Under the pieces are notes generated by a model, which saw nothing but the letters and a program-made list of their open reading frames with translations, was not told the origin of the DNA and made no database searches. From assembly GCA_963674475.2 (NCBI GenBank), contig CAXXFQ010000017.1:542624-606623 (forward strand): 64,000 nucleotides of DNA, written 5' to 3'. A program made the position numbers and the translations under genes. Every line of letters begins with the position of its first letter. Within the stretch, counting starts at the first letter, position 1. The DNA is from CAXXFQ01 sp963674475 (GTDB lineage Bacteria > Planctomycetota > Planctomycetia > Pirellulales > Thermoguttaceae). Shown in pieces: positions 52,833 to 62,390 of this stretch.

Positions 52833-54830
52833 TTATTTCTCCTCCTCAAACCGGCCGATCACGATCGTTTCCCCCTCGTCCTCGCCCGGATCGGTCATTG
52901 CCGTCGAGACAAACGGGTGGCCCGAAAGTTGGACAATATATCTGCCCGGTTTGAGTAACGGGGCCTTCTCTTTCCATTGTTGGGGGATAAAATGATCCCA
53001 CCTTTTGGGGTTGCGATAAAGATACTTTGCATGGTGTATCATTTCGGCGCTTGGACCGGTCGAGGTTGGTTTGACCGAAGGGGAGACCTCTTGAAGTGTT
53101 ACCGTTTCGCCACTTCGGATCGTCTCGGCCGCGTGCCATCGCCCGTCTTCGCTTCGCAATACCAGTGACTCGGCGTCGGCCCCCAAGGCGTTGGTCACCC
53201 GGATCGCGCCGTTCTTGTCGCGACGCACGAGCAGTTTTTCCCGATTGGACTCGACCTTGGTCAGTCGAAGATGGACCGGCATTCGTGCGGGAAGCCAGCC
53301 GTTTTGAAGGTGCTGACCGTGCGTCCAATCGATCTCCACGGGGGGCCGCTCACGGAGTTCCTTGTCACCCAGTTGCGGCTGGATCGCCGTGTAGGGGGAA
53401 AAACGAAGTCCGTTGCTGTCGGTCAGTGGGCTGTAAAAACCGGCCCAGCCGACTGTCGTTGCCCGGCGAGTCGATTGGTCCAACAACGTCACCAGCCGCA
53501 TCCGGACCTTGCCGTGAACCCCTTCGCTGACCAGGGTCCAGCCGACCACCAACAGACAAATTACCACGGCCGTCAACGGTAAGATCCAGATTAACCAGAT
53601 TCGTTTCCGCCGCCACGCCAAAAGAACCTGCAAAATCGGGCCGACCAAAACGGCGTATCCGATCAAAAGAAGGACCGTCAGCTTTACCGGCACGGTCGAG
53701 TGATCTTTCAGGGGCAATTGCTCATTGGCATCCGAGGTGTTTTTGACGAAGTTGCGGGTGAAAAGGTTGGTTCGTGCCAACGGGGGGAAATCGGAACATG
53801 GACGGTCGCCGACCAGCAGCGTTCCAAAGCCACGTGCCCGCTCCAGTTCAGGAGGACCCGGCGTGATGGCCGTGTCGACCTCTTTTTCTTCATTCTCGGC
53901 TGTTTCGCTTTCGTCGGTTTTGACCTCGGCCATTTCGGCTTCATCTGCTTCGGCATCCGATTTGACGTCTTCGTTCGCCGCGATGGTCACCTCGTCCGGT
54001 TCGGTCTTGTTCGCTTCTGGCTCTTCCGCTTCCGAAGGATCTTTTTCAGCCGTAGCCTTTTCCTCTTGTTCCGTCTCGGCCTCTTGTGATTTTGCCTCGG
54101 CTTCCTTCTCTGAAAGCGATCCGCTGTCCCGTAACCAGACGGTTCCTCCGGCCGAGAGATAATCGGCCAACGCGCGGCGGGTTTCGAGCGTCATCTGGTT
54201 GTACTCGTCGCGGGTCAAGACCACCGCGTCGAATCGGGAATAGGCGAGCCAGTTTTTCGGCCAATCGGCACACGGCCCGGAGCTGCGGTGCAGCATGCTG
54301 TCGGAATCGGCCTTTTGGATCTCGTCGCGCACTTCCCCACCGATCCCGCGGCTTAACAGACAGATTAAATCCGCGGTAGAGGATCTGCCTAACTGGGAGG
54401 GGGTTAATCCCTGATGCCCTTGTCGGGGAAAATTGTCAATGGAAAAAGGATCTCTCGTTTTGTGGTCGATCGTGACAGAAAGACCATGGAGGTGCATGAG
54501 AATCGGAGGCTTGTACAGCCAAACCTCGGCCGTTTCTCCCGGGGCCAATTTCAGCGATCGACCGTTTGCGGCGAGATGGTATTGTGTGGAACCGACTTGA
54601 CGAGATGGCATTTCCAATCGGACGTGATGGGCCTTTTTTCCAGTATTGCGCACACGGAAAAGGTAGGCCGCGTAACCCCGATAGGTCCTGGGCTCGCTTT
54701 CGAAAAGCTTGACTTCCGTAACGTCGATATCCGGGCCGCACTTGACCGCCCATGCCGAACTTGCCGTGGCGACAATCGCTACGATCGCGATCCAAAGGGA
54801 AAACGCTTTTTGTTGAGCCAGATATCTCAT
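52833..54830 (-). CDS. Membrane protein with acidic low-complexity insert (MoxR operon)
   Basis: This is a 665-residue protein with a signal peptide (residues 1-28, LWIAIVAIVATASSAWA). Its ATG at 54830 (after AGGAGG) overlaps the MoxR stop. The N-terminal part is a beta-sandwich-like domain (TYRGYAAYLFRVRNTGKKAHHVRLE). A low-complexity run of Glu/Ala/Lys and Asp/Glu lies around residues 235-330, followed by two transmembrane helices near 375-430 (LTVLLLIGYAVLVGPILQVLL and WILPLTAVVICLLVVGWTL). The C-terminal domain may be periplasmic. It has no clear family; a scaffold for the MoxR system or the ABC pair is a guess. Confidence 0.75.
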   Translation of the reverse strand: MRYLAQQKAFSLWIAIVAIVATASSAWAVKCGPDIDVTEVKLFESEPRTYRGYAAYLFRVRNTGKKAHHVRLEMPSRQVGSTQYHLAANGRSLKLAPGETAEVWLYKPPILMHLHGLSVTIDHKTRDPFSIDNFPRQGHQGLTPSQLGRSSTADLICLLSRGIGGEVRDEIQKADSDSMLHRSSGPCADWPKNWLAYSRFDAVVLTRDEYNQMTLETRRALADYLSAGGTVWLRDSGSLSEKEAEAKSQEAETEQEEKATAEKDPSEAEEPEANKTEPDEVTIAANEDVKSDAEADEAEMAEVKTDESETAENEEKEVDTAITPGPPELERARGFGTLLVGDRPCSDFPPLARTNLFTRNFVKNTSDANEQLPLKDHSTVPVKLTVLLLIGYAVLVGPILQVLLAWRRKRIWLIWILPLTAVVICLLVVGWTLVSEGVHGKVRMRLVTLLDQSTRRATTVGWAGFYSPLTDSNGLRFSPYTAIQPQLGDKELRERPPVEIDWTHGQHLQNGWLPARMPVHLRLTKVESNREKLLVRRDKNGAIRVTNALGADAESLVLRSEDGRWHAAETIRSGETVTLQEVSPSVKPTSTGPSAEMIHHAKYLYRNPKRWDHFIPQQWKEKAPLLKPGRYIVQLSGHPFVSTAMTDPGEDEGETIVIGRFEEEK

Positions 54831-55909
54831 TCGCTCCTCCTGCGATCCGGGGCGATTTCGTTTTCGATCGAAATGTCGCCGGGCAATTCGGTTTTCATCT
54901 CGTCCAACTGCTGGATTAGTTCGTCGACAATGGCAAACGTGTCGACATGGTCGAAGCGGGCCTGATAGTTCAATAGAATCCGATGGTTCAATACCGCCGG
55001 AGCCACCTCCTGAACCAGCTCGAACCCGACCGTCGGCACACCTCGCACGACCGCCAACGCGCGGGACGCCTCGGCAATCGCGATCGCCGCCCGGGGCGAG
55101 GCGCCGTAGGTCACGTAGTTGCGGACCGTCTCGGACGCTTCGGCCGAGTCCGGATGGGTGGCCGCGACCAGTCGGGCCGTGTACCGGGCCACCGCGTGGG
55201 GTAAGTAGATCTGGGCAGCCGCCTCGAAGATCGAGTCGAGCGACGCGCGGTCCAACCGGTTTTGCGGCTCGGGCATCTGGCCGTGACGCCGGGTCGTGAT
55301 GATCTGTTCCATCGTCTCGACGTCGGCCGACGTGACCGACAGCTTGAAGAGGAACCGGTCCAATTGGGCCTCGGGCAGCGGGTAGGTCCCTTCCAGTTCG
55401 ATCGGGTTCTGACTGGCCAGGACAAAGAACGGGTTGGGCAGTGTGTGGGTCGTTCCCATTAACGTGACCGAATGCTCCTGCATTGCCTCCAGCAGGGCCG
55501 ATTGGGTTTTCGGGCTGGCCCGGTTGATTTCGTCGGCCAAAAGAATATGACAAAAAATCGGTCCCGGCTGAAACGCCATCTCACGCGTCCCCCGGTCGGT
55601 CTCTTGCAGGATGTGGGAGCCGAGGATGTCGCCGGGCATCAAGTCGGGCGTGAACTGGACCCGTCGGAAATCCAGTTGCAACAATTGCCCCAGCGCGTGA
55701 ATCAACGCCGTCTTGCCGACGCCCGGCAGCCCTTCGAGCAAAATATGCCCACGGGCGAAAATCCCGACCAGGACCATTTCGTGCAGCCGATGACGGCCCA
55801 AAAGCATCTGGTCCAACTCGGCAAGTGCCGCATCGGCTTGGTCCGACGCCCGCCGGAGCGCTTCCGGTTCGATCAGTTTCGTTTCGTTCGAGGTCGCACG
55901 GGCTGTCAT
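54827..55909 (-). CDS. MoxR family AAA+ ATPase
   Basis: This is a 360-residue AAA+ protein with Walker A GLPGVGKTALIHALG near 60, Walker B HILLADEINRASPKTQSALLEAMQE near 121, sensor 1 ASQNPIELEGTYPLPEAQLDRF, and the lid domain with GASPRAAIA near 275. MoxR proteins act as chaperones that insert metal cofactors or assemble protein complexes with DUF58 and VWA partners. The start at 55909 (after AAGGAGA) overlaps the stop of the previous gene; its stop overlaps the next start. The operon context is complete. Confidence 0.95.
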   Translation of the reverse strand: MTARATSNETKLIEPEALRRASDQADAALAELDQMLLGRHRLHEMVLVGIFARGHILLEGLPGVGKTALIHALGQLLQLDFRRVQFTPDLMPGDILGSHILQETDRGTREMAFQPGPIFCHILLADEINRASPKTQSALLEAMQEHSVTLMGTTHTLPNPFFVLASQNPIELEGTYPLPEAQLDRFLFKLSVTSADVETMEQIITTRRHGQMPEPQNRLDRASLDSIFEAAAQIYLPHAVARYTARLVAATHPDSAEASETVRNYVTYGASPRAAIAIAEASRALAVVRGVPTVGFELVQEVAPAVLNHRILLNYQARFDHVDTFAIVDELIQQLDEMKTELPGDISIENEIAPDRRRSE

Positions 55910-57411
55910 GGTTTCTCCTTGGAGTTTTGACTTGCGCGATTAAAGTAGTCGCGGATGACTTTTCGATGGCGTGGCAAGACCAATCGACCGTGGGCCCCGG
56001 CCGTTTGGGCTGCCGCCTGCAGGCCGCCGCCAGTGGAACGTTCGGAGGTTTCCGTGCCGGTCGGGGCGCCCCGCTGGACCGATTGGACCACGGAACCCTT
56101 TTCCGGACGCAGACCGCCGGGGAGAAGCACGTGATTTTTAAACGCGGCACCTTGCTCGTCGGTTTCGCCATCGAACCGAAGCGCCGTCGCGCCCGGCCCA
56201 CGCGAGATTCCATTCTGTCCCGGGCAACAACCCCCTCGGCATCCAAAGCAATCTCCCGGCTTCAGACAGCAGCCGCACTGACAAAGCAACGCCGCAAGGT
56301 CCCCGTCACAAAGGCCCCCTTCGCACTCGCACAGCTCTCCGGCCAACCACTGGACCTCCTCCGGCGAAAGTCCTTGGCAATCCAACGGAATCCCTTCGAG
56401 ATCGAGCATCCCGGCGTTGGCCAATTGGTCCAAAAGCTTCTGGGCGTCGGCCCCCGCGGCCGAGAGGGCATTCGAAAGGGCGTCGAGTTGATCGGGCGAA
56501 AGGCCCGCCTTGCAGAGTGACTCGGCCCACTTTTTCGACTCCGACTCGGGCGCCGTTTGAAGCGCCTTTTGCGTCGCTCGGGCCAAAGCTTCCATTGATT
56601 TTTGCAGCGACGAGGGGTCCATTTTCGAAGCGGCCTGGTTCATTGCCTGCGCGGCGGCGGAGAGATTCCTCGTATTTTGCGCGGCGTCGGCCAGCTCGGC
56701 CCCCTTTTCGAGGGCTAACGTGTCAAGACGGTTTTCGACATAATCGAGCGATTCGAGCGTCTTGGCCGGGTCGTTCCCTTCGGCGTTCTGCTGGAGCGTT
56801 GTTAGATCGTCTTCGATCGCTTCGGCGTCGCCGTTCGAGAGGACGGAGAGGTCTTCGAGAATTTCTAGCTTCGCTTCCAGTCGCTGGACTTCAGCCGCGA
56901 CATCCAGGCGTGACGTACTGGCCAAACCGGCCTGGAGCCAATGGTCGGGGACCGCCAGTGAGAGGGCGGCGAACACGGCGGCGACGGTCAGAAGACCCAG
57001 GCGGTTTTTGAAGTCCCAAGTCAATTTCGGCGCGGCCAGCGAGAGGCTTTCAAGATGGTCACGCCACGGGCCCAGCGCTGTTTCGCCGTCGGCCATGAGA
57101 AGCCCGTCGGCCTGATTCGCCTGATCCAACACCGCGCGAAGCGTCCCGGCGGCAGGGACCCGACGCCTTGCCGCAATGCCGCACACGACGACCACCGGCG
57201 GCAGCGCGAGAAAGACCCAGCCGGGGTGCCAAAACGAGGCGGTCCCCGTCGAAGCTATTTCTGCCGACCAACTCCCAAGCGACCGGCAGACCAAAACCAC
57301 GACGCCACAGACCCACAGACTAACGGCCAGCGCTTGGGTGGAAGTTCTCAGCCACAATAGGTGCCACAAAGACCGGCGGAACCGGGCAATTGGCCGCTCG
57401 AATCGATCCAT
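55906..57411 (-). CDS. Cys-rich membrane protein, first gene of the MoxR operon
   Basis: This is a 501-residue protein, starting at 57411. Three hydrophobic helices (about 28-48, 62-85, 137-160) are followed by coiled-coil-like helices (EVQRLEAKLEILEDL and Ala/Ser/Lys-rich repeats). Around residues 345-400 lies a dense cysteine cluster (CECEGGLCDGDLAALLCQC, then CLKPGDCFGCRGGCC), with more than ten Cys. The C-terminus is basic and Ser/Gly-rich. It has no recognised family. The Cys cluster may bind metal (zinc or an iron-sulfur cluster), which would suit a MoxR system that installs metal; this is an inference. Confidence 0.75.
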   Translation of the reverse strand: MDRFERPIARFRRSLWHLLWLRTSTQALAVSLWVCGVVVLVCRSLGSWSAEIASTGTASFWHPGWVFLALPPVVVVCGIAARRRVPAAGTLRAVLDQANQADGLLMADGETALGPWRDHLESLSLAAPKLTWDFKNRLGLLTVAAVFAALSLAVPDHWLQAGLASTSRLDVAAEVQRLEAKLEILEDLSVLSNGDAEAIEDDLTTLQQNAEGNDPAKTLESLDYVENRLDTLALEKGAELADAAQNTRNLSAAAQAMNQAASKMDPSSLQKSMEALARATQKALQTAPESESKKWAESLCKAGLSPDQLDALSNALSAAGADAQKLLDQLANAGMLDLEGIPLDCQGLSPEEVQWLAGELCECEGGLCDGDLAALLCQCGCCLKPGDCFGCRGGCCPGQNGISRGPGATALRFDGETDEQGAAFKNHVLLPGGLRPEKGSVVQSVQRGAPTGTETSERSTGGGLQAAAQTAGAHGRLVLPRHRKVIRDYFNRASQNSKEKP

Positions 57412-57591
57412 CGACCGCCTCTTCTCTGGTTCGGCGGAGCCCGAGCCTAGGAGGAGAATTCAATACTCTCTCGTCTCAGCGGCAGCCCCACCCGCGGTTT
57501 TGCTTGCGTCGAAAAACCGATTCTCATTATACTCCTTTTTTTTCGATTGAAAACTTGGTTAAGGGGAAATTTTCCCAAATTTCTCGATTCC

Positions 57592-60500
57592 TTAGTCACT
57601 CGAAGCGTCGTTTTTCTGGTCGGCTTTCTTTTCGGAGCCTTCGGACGAACTTTCCCCGGACGAGCCGACGTCCTTGTTTTTCTTTTTCGCATCGTCCTTT
57701 TTCTCCGAAGCGTCGCCCGTGTCCGATGGCTCGGAATTTGCCTTGCCCGACTCTTTTTCCGAATCCGAATCGGCAGTTTCTCCCGATTTCTTGTCGGTCG
57801 AGTTTTCGGGGGAACCTTCTTCCGCGGAATTCGTGTCCGATTTCTTCTCTTTGGAGGTCGCTTCGGCCGAATCGTTGTCGGAGTTTTTTCCCGTTGAATC
57901 CTTTTTGGGCGAAGACTCCTTCGAAGTCTCTTCTTTCGTCGACTTGTCCGATGCGTCTTTTTCAGGACTGGAATCGGTCTTCTTTTTTAAATCGGCCGGT
58001 TTCTTTTCCGTCACCGCCGGTTCTTCCGAGGACTTTTCCTCGTCCGGCTCCGGCCCCGGTTTGGCTTCCGAGCTTTTCGGACTCTTGTCGACCTTACTCG
58101 CATCCTTGCCCGCCGCCGACTTTTTCACCGCGTCCGAAGAGCCCGGCGAATCGTCTGCCTTGGCGGTTTTTTCCGGTTCACTTTCTTCTTCGTCTTCATC
58201 CGACATGGGCGCGAGGAAGAACGAAGGAAGATGGCCAACATGTCCCCGAAGCCCTTCGAGAGTTTCAATATTCACAGGCCGGGAATAACGCAATTTGTTC
58301 CATGAGGAACAGTCTGAATGGATCCAAAAGGACCAATATTCCGGCGTTGAATCGTCAGTGTTTTTCATTTTCTTGTAGCAGAGTTCTCCATTCACCGTCA
58401 CTTTGGTTTCGTCCAAGGGGTAAGCAACCAAGGTGGGGACGTGGGAGGGGTTACGTTTTCTATCTAGAACACTTCTCGTACGGTGAGGATTGAGCTTGTC
58501 AAAATCGATTCCCTCGGGATAATATTCGAACGGCTCGCCGGTCATCGGGTCAAACGGCACGTACTCAAGGTACTCGCCGACCAGTTGCGAAAGCTCTTTG
58601 GGCGCTTGGCCTTCGTGGTCCAACTGCCACGCCCGGACCGCCATCGCCACCTGGAGCAGTCGCAGAGTCTGCTCGTTTTGCACCGTGCGATGCAAGGCAC
58701 AGTCCCAATAGCCTGCTTCTTCACCTATCCTGAAGTTAGTGGAGGAGTAGAAGACGTGCATGAAAAGGGGAGTGCGGATCGTCTTTCCTTCAAGAAATCC
58801 TCCGGGGTTATAGAGGGGATAGTTTCGAAGGGAAGCCAGTCGAAGCGGATTGTCTATATGGGCGGGGGGGATGGGGAATAGGTAGCGATCGAGCAGCTTA
58901 GGGAAACCGGGAGTCTTCCAGCAACCTGGTTTCTTTCCTTTTGCGGTCCTTTTGAGCTCGGCGTTGTATCCTTGCCATTGGGCCATCTGGGCCGTGGCGT
59001 AGTAGTCCAACGCGTTATGGCATCGAATCTTCTCCCAGGGAAAGACGGTTCCGAAAAAGTGGTAAAACGGCCGCATACGTTGGTAAAAATCTTTACAGGG
59101 GTCTTTAGATGGATCTTTTCCCGAGTCCAAAAACGGTGGCGGTTCCGGTTTCCACTGGAGTAGCTGTCGGGTCATCTCCTGGTAGATGAGAATCGGTTCG
59201 ACCGAGGCCTGGTCCCAATGGAACGCTTCAAGATCTCGAATCCCCTTTTTGAGTTTTTCGGAGGTCTGGTCCGAATGGTACAACCAATCGCGGTTTTTAT
59301 ACCAGTTGAGGAGATAATGGGTATGAAAAGTGAAATCCCCAAGGGGAAACCGCTTTTGGAGTCGCAACGCAATCAACAGGGTTTCCCAATTGGTGTCAAA
59401 CATGTTTCTGTAAAATGGCTCAGCTCCATTCGCTATCTTGAAGTAGAGTTCGTGGAGATCTGCGTAGTACGGAAGCAAATCTTGAGCCGCGATTGGGCAA
59501 TTGGGCTTATCCGCGGCCAACTCCATTCGATCGGCTTTGCGGAGCAACGTGAGTGCTTCTTCTAATGTGGGCTTTTCTCCTCGCACGACATCCACATAAA
59601 GATCCAATGCCTCCCGTTCTTGGGGCGTAAGCCGACGTGTCTGGAAAAGCGATTCACGCTGTTCTTGATGCCATTGGTCGAAGGGGGGCAGTTTGTGGAC
59701 GCTATTCGACCTGCGTTCGTTTTCAAGTAAATTATGGTATTTTTGAGAATAGGTGTGGATCACCGGCGGGAATTCGGTACACCGTAGCCATTCGGTGATG
59801 CCGACCACCACGGCAAACGCGCAAAGCGACGGCAGTAACAAGACGGCCATGCCGCGCAGCCGACCGCGCGTCTCGGTCATCATCCGGCCCATTTGCAGTC
59901 GACTCGATACGAAGAACCCGATGGCCAGGATCGGCAAGATCCAGACCGGGTTAATCGTGAATAAGATAAGTATCAAGGTGCCGATCGCCAAGCCAATCGT
60001 GAGCATGCCCGCTGTCAGAAATCCTAACATCCCGCTGCGAATGGCCAACGAGGTATATTGGCCAAAAGCGTAGATTAAAAACGGCCAGAGGGTAAAGTTG
60101 CCTAAACCTCGTAGGAAAAGGTACCATTCGGCATCTTTTTCAGGAGAGCTACCACTACTATTGAATCGAGGCAGCGAGGCCAAGAACCCGTAATGTAACG
60201 TGGCGGCCATGATCCCGAGCAACAGCAGAAAACCGGTGCCCCAAACCAGTTGGCGACTCCACCAGGCAGTCGAGGGACGGACGCCATGATAACTGAGGAA
60301 TCGGAAGCTTTTTCTCCGATGGTCCGCGCGAAAGACCAACCAGCCGTAAACGATCGGGAAAACGATACAGAAAATACCAAAAAGGGAATAAACCCATCCC
60401 CAGAAAACCCGAAAGGGGTGGCCAGAGTGCAAGTCGAAAATTCGAAGAATCGGGTCGGGACCTTCAGTAGAGAAGGTGGTACGAAGGGTGACGCAATACC

Positions 60501-61437
60501 ACTCCACTAGCCCCACCAGTGCGCCGAAAAAGGCGAAGACTATCACGACGATCCCAAACCAGCGCCAAACGGGCCACGCGTCGCGAAAGGTCTGCCAGAG
60601 CATCGAGGTGAAGCCGTGCGGGTCCCGCTCGGATCGATTCCAAGTCAGCAATTTCCATTTCGCCGCAGTCGGCTGTGGGAACTCCTCCTCCATAACCGCC
60701 TCGGGAGCCGTCTCGCCTTCGGTGCGTTTCGCCGGGAACTTTTTATCTCCCTTGACCCGGTCGCGGAACCATTTTTCGGCCAGATACCAACTCAAACAGA
60801 CCAGGACGGCGGCAATCACCAAACGGGGCCCCGTCACTTCGAGCCAAAGATGCCGGATGATATTATTCGAGTAATAGGGGCTTCCATACCAATAACGCCA
60901 GAGGGAGACGACCGCCGAGTTGGTCAAAACCATTCCGACCGTTGCCATCGCGGCCGCTTTGAACGGGCGATCGAACCGAAGCGAGCTGAGCGTTCCCCAG
61001 GCGAGAAATTCCAGCGTCAGTAAGGCGCCTCCCCAAAACATGTAGGGAAGCCATTCCGAGAAAAAAATTCCCGAGAGGCAGCCAAGCAAAAACCAACTGA
61101 TAAGCATCATCAAGAAGGACCCGCCGATACCGACAATCGCCGCGCTCTCGACCAGCCGACGGGGCGAGATCGGCAGCGTTCGCAAGAACCCGAAGGTCCC
61201 GTTATCCCGCTCGGTCGAAAACAGCGTGATCGGCACCGCCAAGGCAAAGGTACTGGAGAGTAAAAAACCGAAGGGGATGAGAAAAAGCACATTTTGCGGG
61301 GGAGCGTTGCCAAGGGAATTCAGGATGATGACGAGTACCGCCATGCCTAGGATGATCCCCAACAGCCCCAGCCAGAAGGTGCGGAGGGTTCGATACGGTT
61401 TCCAGAGGAGGCTTTTCCATTTTTTCCAGGCGTTCAT
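57592..61437 (-). CDS. ABC permease with acidic C-terminal tail (partner of the frameshifted ATPase)
   Basis: This 1281-residue protein starts at the ATG of MNAWKKWKSLLWKPYRTLRTFWLG (61437), whose ATGA overlaps the restored stop of the ATPase. Its N-terminal half has many helices and an internal duplication (first ABC-2 unit to about residue 230, then a second starting near KLLTWNRSERDPHGFTSMLWQTFRD). Around residues 560-1075 lies a large soluble region. The last 205 residues (encoded 57592-58206) are a low-complexity tail rich in Ser, Lys, Glu and Asp. As deposited, the open frame continues from 62376 through this gene, giving a 1594-residue polypeptide. The substrate is unknown. Confidence 0.75.
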   Translation of the reverse strand: MNAWKKWKSLLWKPYRTLRTFWLGLLGIILGMAVLVIILNSLGNAPPQNVLFLIPFGFLLSSTFALAVPITLFSTERDNGTFGFLRTLPISPRRLVESAAIVGIGGSFLMMLISWFLLGCLSGIFFSEWLPYMFWGGALLTLEFLAWGTLSSLRFDRPFKAAAMATVGMVLTNSAVVSLWRYWYGSPYYSNNIIRHLWLEVTGPRLVIAAVLVCLSWYLAEKWFRDRVKGDKKFPAKRTEGETAPEAVMEEEFPQPTAAKWKLLTWNRSERDPHGFTSMLWQTFRDAWPVWRWFGIVVIVFAFFGALVGLVEWYCVTLRTTFSTEGPDPILRIFDLHSGHPFRVFWGWVYSLFGIFCIVFPIVYGWLVFRADHRRKSFRFLSYHGVRPSTAWWSRQLVWGTGFLLLLGIMAATLHYGFLASLPRFNSSGSSPEKDAEWYLFLRGLGNFTLWPFLIYAFGQYTSLAIRSGMLGFLTAGMLTIGLAIGTLILILFTINPVWILPILAIGFFVSSRLQMGRMMTETRGRLRGMAVLLLPSLCAFAVVVGITEWLRCTEFPPVIHTYSQKYHNLLENERRSNSVHKLPPFDQWHQEQRESLFQTRRLTPQEREALDLYVDVVRGEKPTLEEALTLLRKADRMELAADKPNCPIAAQDLLPYYADLHELYFKIANGAEPFYRNMFDTNWETLLIALRLQKRFPLGDFTFHTHYLLNWYKNRDWLYHSDQTSEKLKKGIRDLEAFHWDQASVEPILIYQEMTRQLLQWKPEPPPFLDSGKDPSKDPCKDFYQRMRPFYHFFGTVFPWEKIRCHNALDYYATAQMAQWQGYNAELKRTAKGKKPGCWKTPGFPKLLDRYLFPIPPAHIDNPLRLASLRNYPLYNPGGFLEGKTIRTPLFMHVFYSSTNFRIGEEAGYWDCALHRTVQNEQTLRLLQVAMAVRAWQLDHEGQAPKELSQLVGEYLEYVPFDPMTGEPFEYYPEGIDFDKLNPHRTRSVLDRKRNPSHVPTLVAYPLDETKVTVNGELCYKKMKNTDDSTPEYWSFWIHSDCSSWNKLRYSRPVNIETLEGLRGHVGHLPSFFLAPMSDEDEEESEPEKTAKADDSPGSSDAVKKSAAGKDASKVDKSPKSSEAKPGPEPDEEKSSEEPAVTEKKPADLKKKTDSSPEKDASDKSTKEETSKESSPKKDSTGKNSDNDSAEATSKEKKSDTNSAEEGSPENSTDKKSGETADSDSEKESGKANSEPSDTGDASEKKDDAKKKNKDVGSSGESSSEGSEKKADQKNDASSD

Positions 61438-62376
61438 TGGGCGACCTCCTCTCCTTTGCGACCGACCATGCACGCCACGAAAATTTCTTCGAGGCACGGG
61501 GTTTTGGTCGACAGGTGCTCGACGGCCGGATGGGCGCGGAACGCCTCGATTTCGCCGTTGCCCAGGCCGCGGACGATCGCGCGGGATTGACGCCCTTCGT
61601 GGTCGATCGTGACCAGGTGGCCGGGGACCTCGAGATCGGCCGATTCGAAAACCGACCTTGCGCGTCACGACCAGCTCGGTCGTCGAACCTTTGAGCGTGT
61701 CGAGTGACTCGACCACAATCAGCTTGCCGTGACGGAGGATCGCCACATAGTCGGCCACTCGCTCGACCTCGTGGATCTGGTGGCTCGACAGGAAGACCGT
61801 TCGCCCGGTCGCCGCGCGGTCGACCATGCTTTCGAGGAATTCACGCCGGACCATCGCGTCGAGCCCCGAGGTCGGCTCGTCGAGGATCAACAACTCCGGA
61901 TCGTGCGCCAGTGCCAGCGACAACGCGACCTTCGCCCGCATGCCCTTCGACTGCTCGCCGATCCGCTTTTTGAGGTCCAGGCCGAAATTTTTGACCAACT
62001 CGAAGTACCGCGGCAGGAAATCGCTGCCGTAAAATCCCGAGGCGAACCAGCCGATCTCGTAAACGGTCATCCATTCGTACAACGTCGGCTGTTCGGGGAC
62101 GTAGCCGATCCGACGTCGGATGGCCCGGCTTTTTTTGAGGCTCTCGAGGCCCAGCACTTCGCTTTGGCCGAGATCCGGCTTCAAAAGCCCCAAGAGGATC
62201 TTGATCGAGGTCGTCTTCCCCGCGCCGTTTTCGCCCAACAAGGCGAACACCGAGCCCGGCGGCACCGAGAGCGACACCCGGTCCAAGGCGACTTGACGGC
62301 CGAAGTGCTTGCTGACATGGTCCAGGCGAAGCACCGGTGACGTTTCGTTGGTAGAAAGGTTATGCAATTCGGTCAT
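61434..62376 (-). CDS. ABC transporter ATP-binding protein with apparent frameshift
   Basis: The start is the ATG at 62376 after AGGAGG. The ATPase has Walker A GENGAGKTTSIKILLG, signature QSKGMRAKV, Walker B LLILDEPTSGLD and SSHQIHEVERVAD. At 61648-61651 a run of four A (four T on the coding strand) shifts the frame: the deposited frame then reads Arg/Pro-rich sequence (RPPGHDRPRRASIPR), while one base fewer restores KVGFESADLEVPGHLVTIDHEG and a normal ATPase C-terminus (CLEEIFVACMVGRK) ending at 61434 with an ATGA overlap to the permease. The restored length is 313 residues. Either a sequencing or assembly error or a real mutation that fuses two genes. Confidence 0.8.
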
Positions 62377-62390
62377 CGTGATCCTCCTTT

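Noticed and set aside
52833..55553. A 906-residue version of the membrane protein gene
   Set aside because: The first 240 residues are an antiparallel-frame shadow of the MoxR gene; the true start is at 54830 with AGGAGG and a signal peptide.
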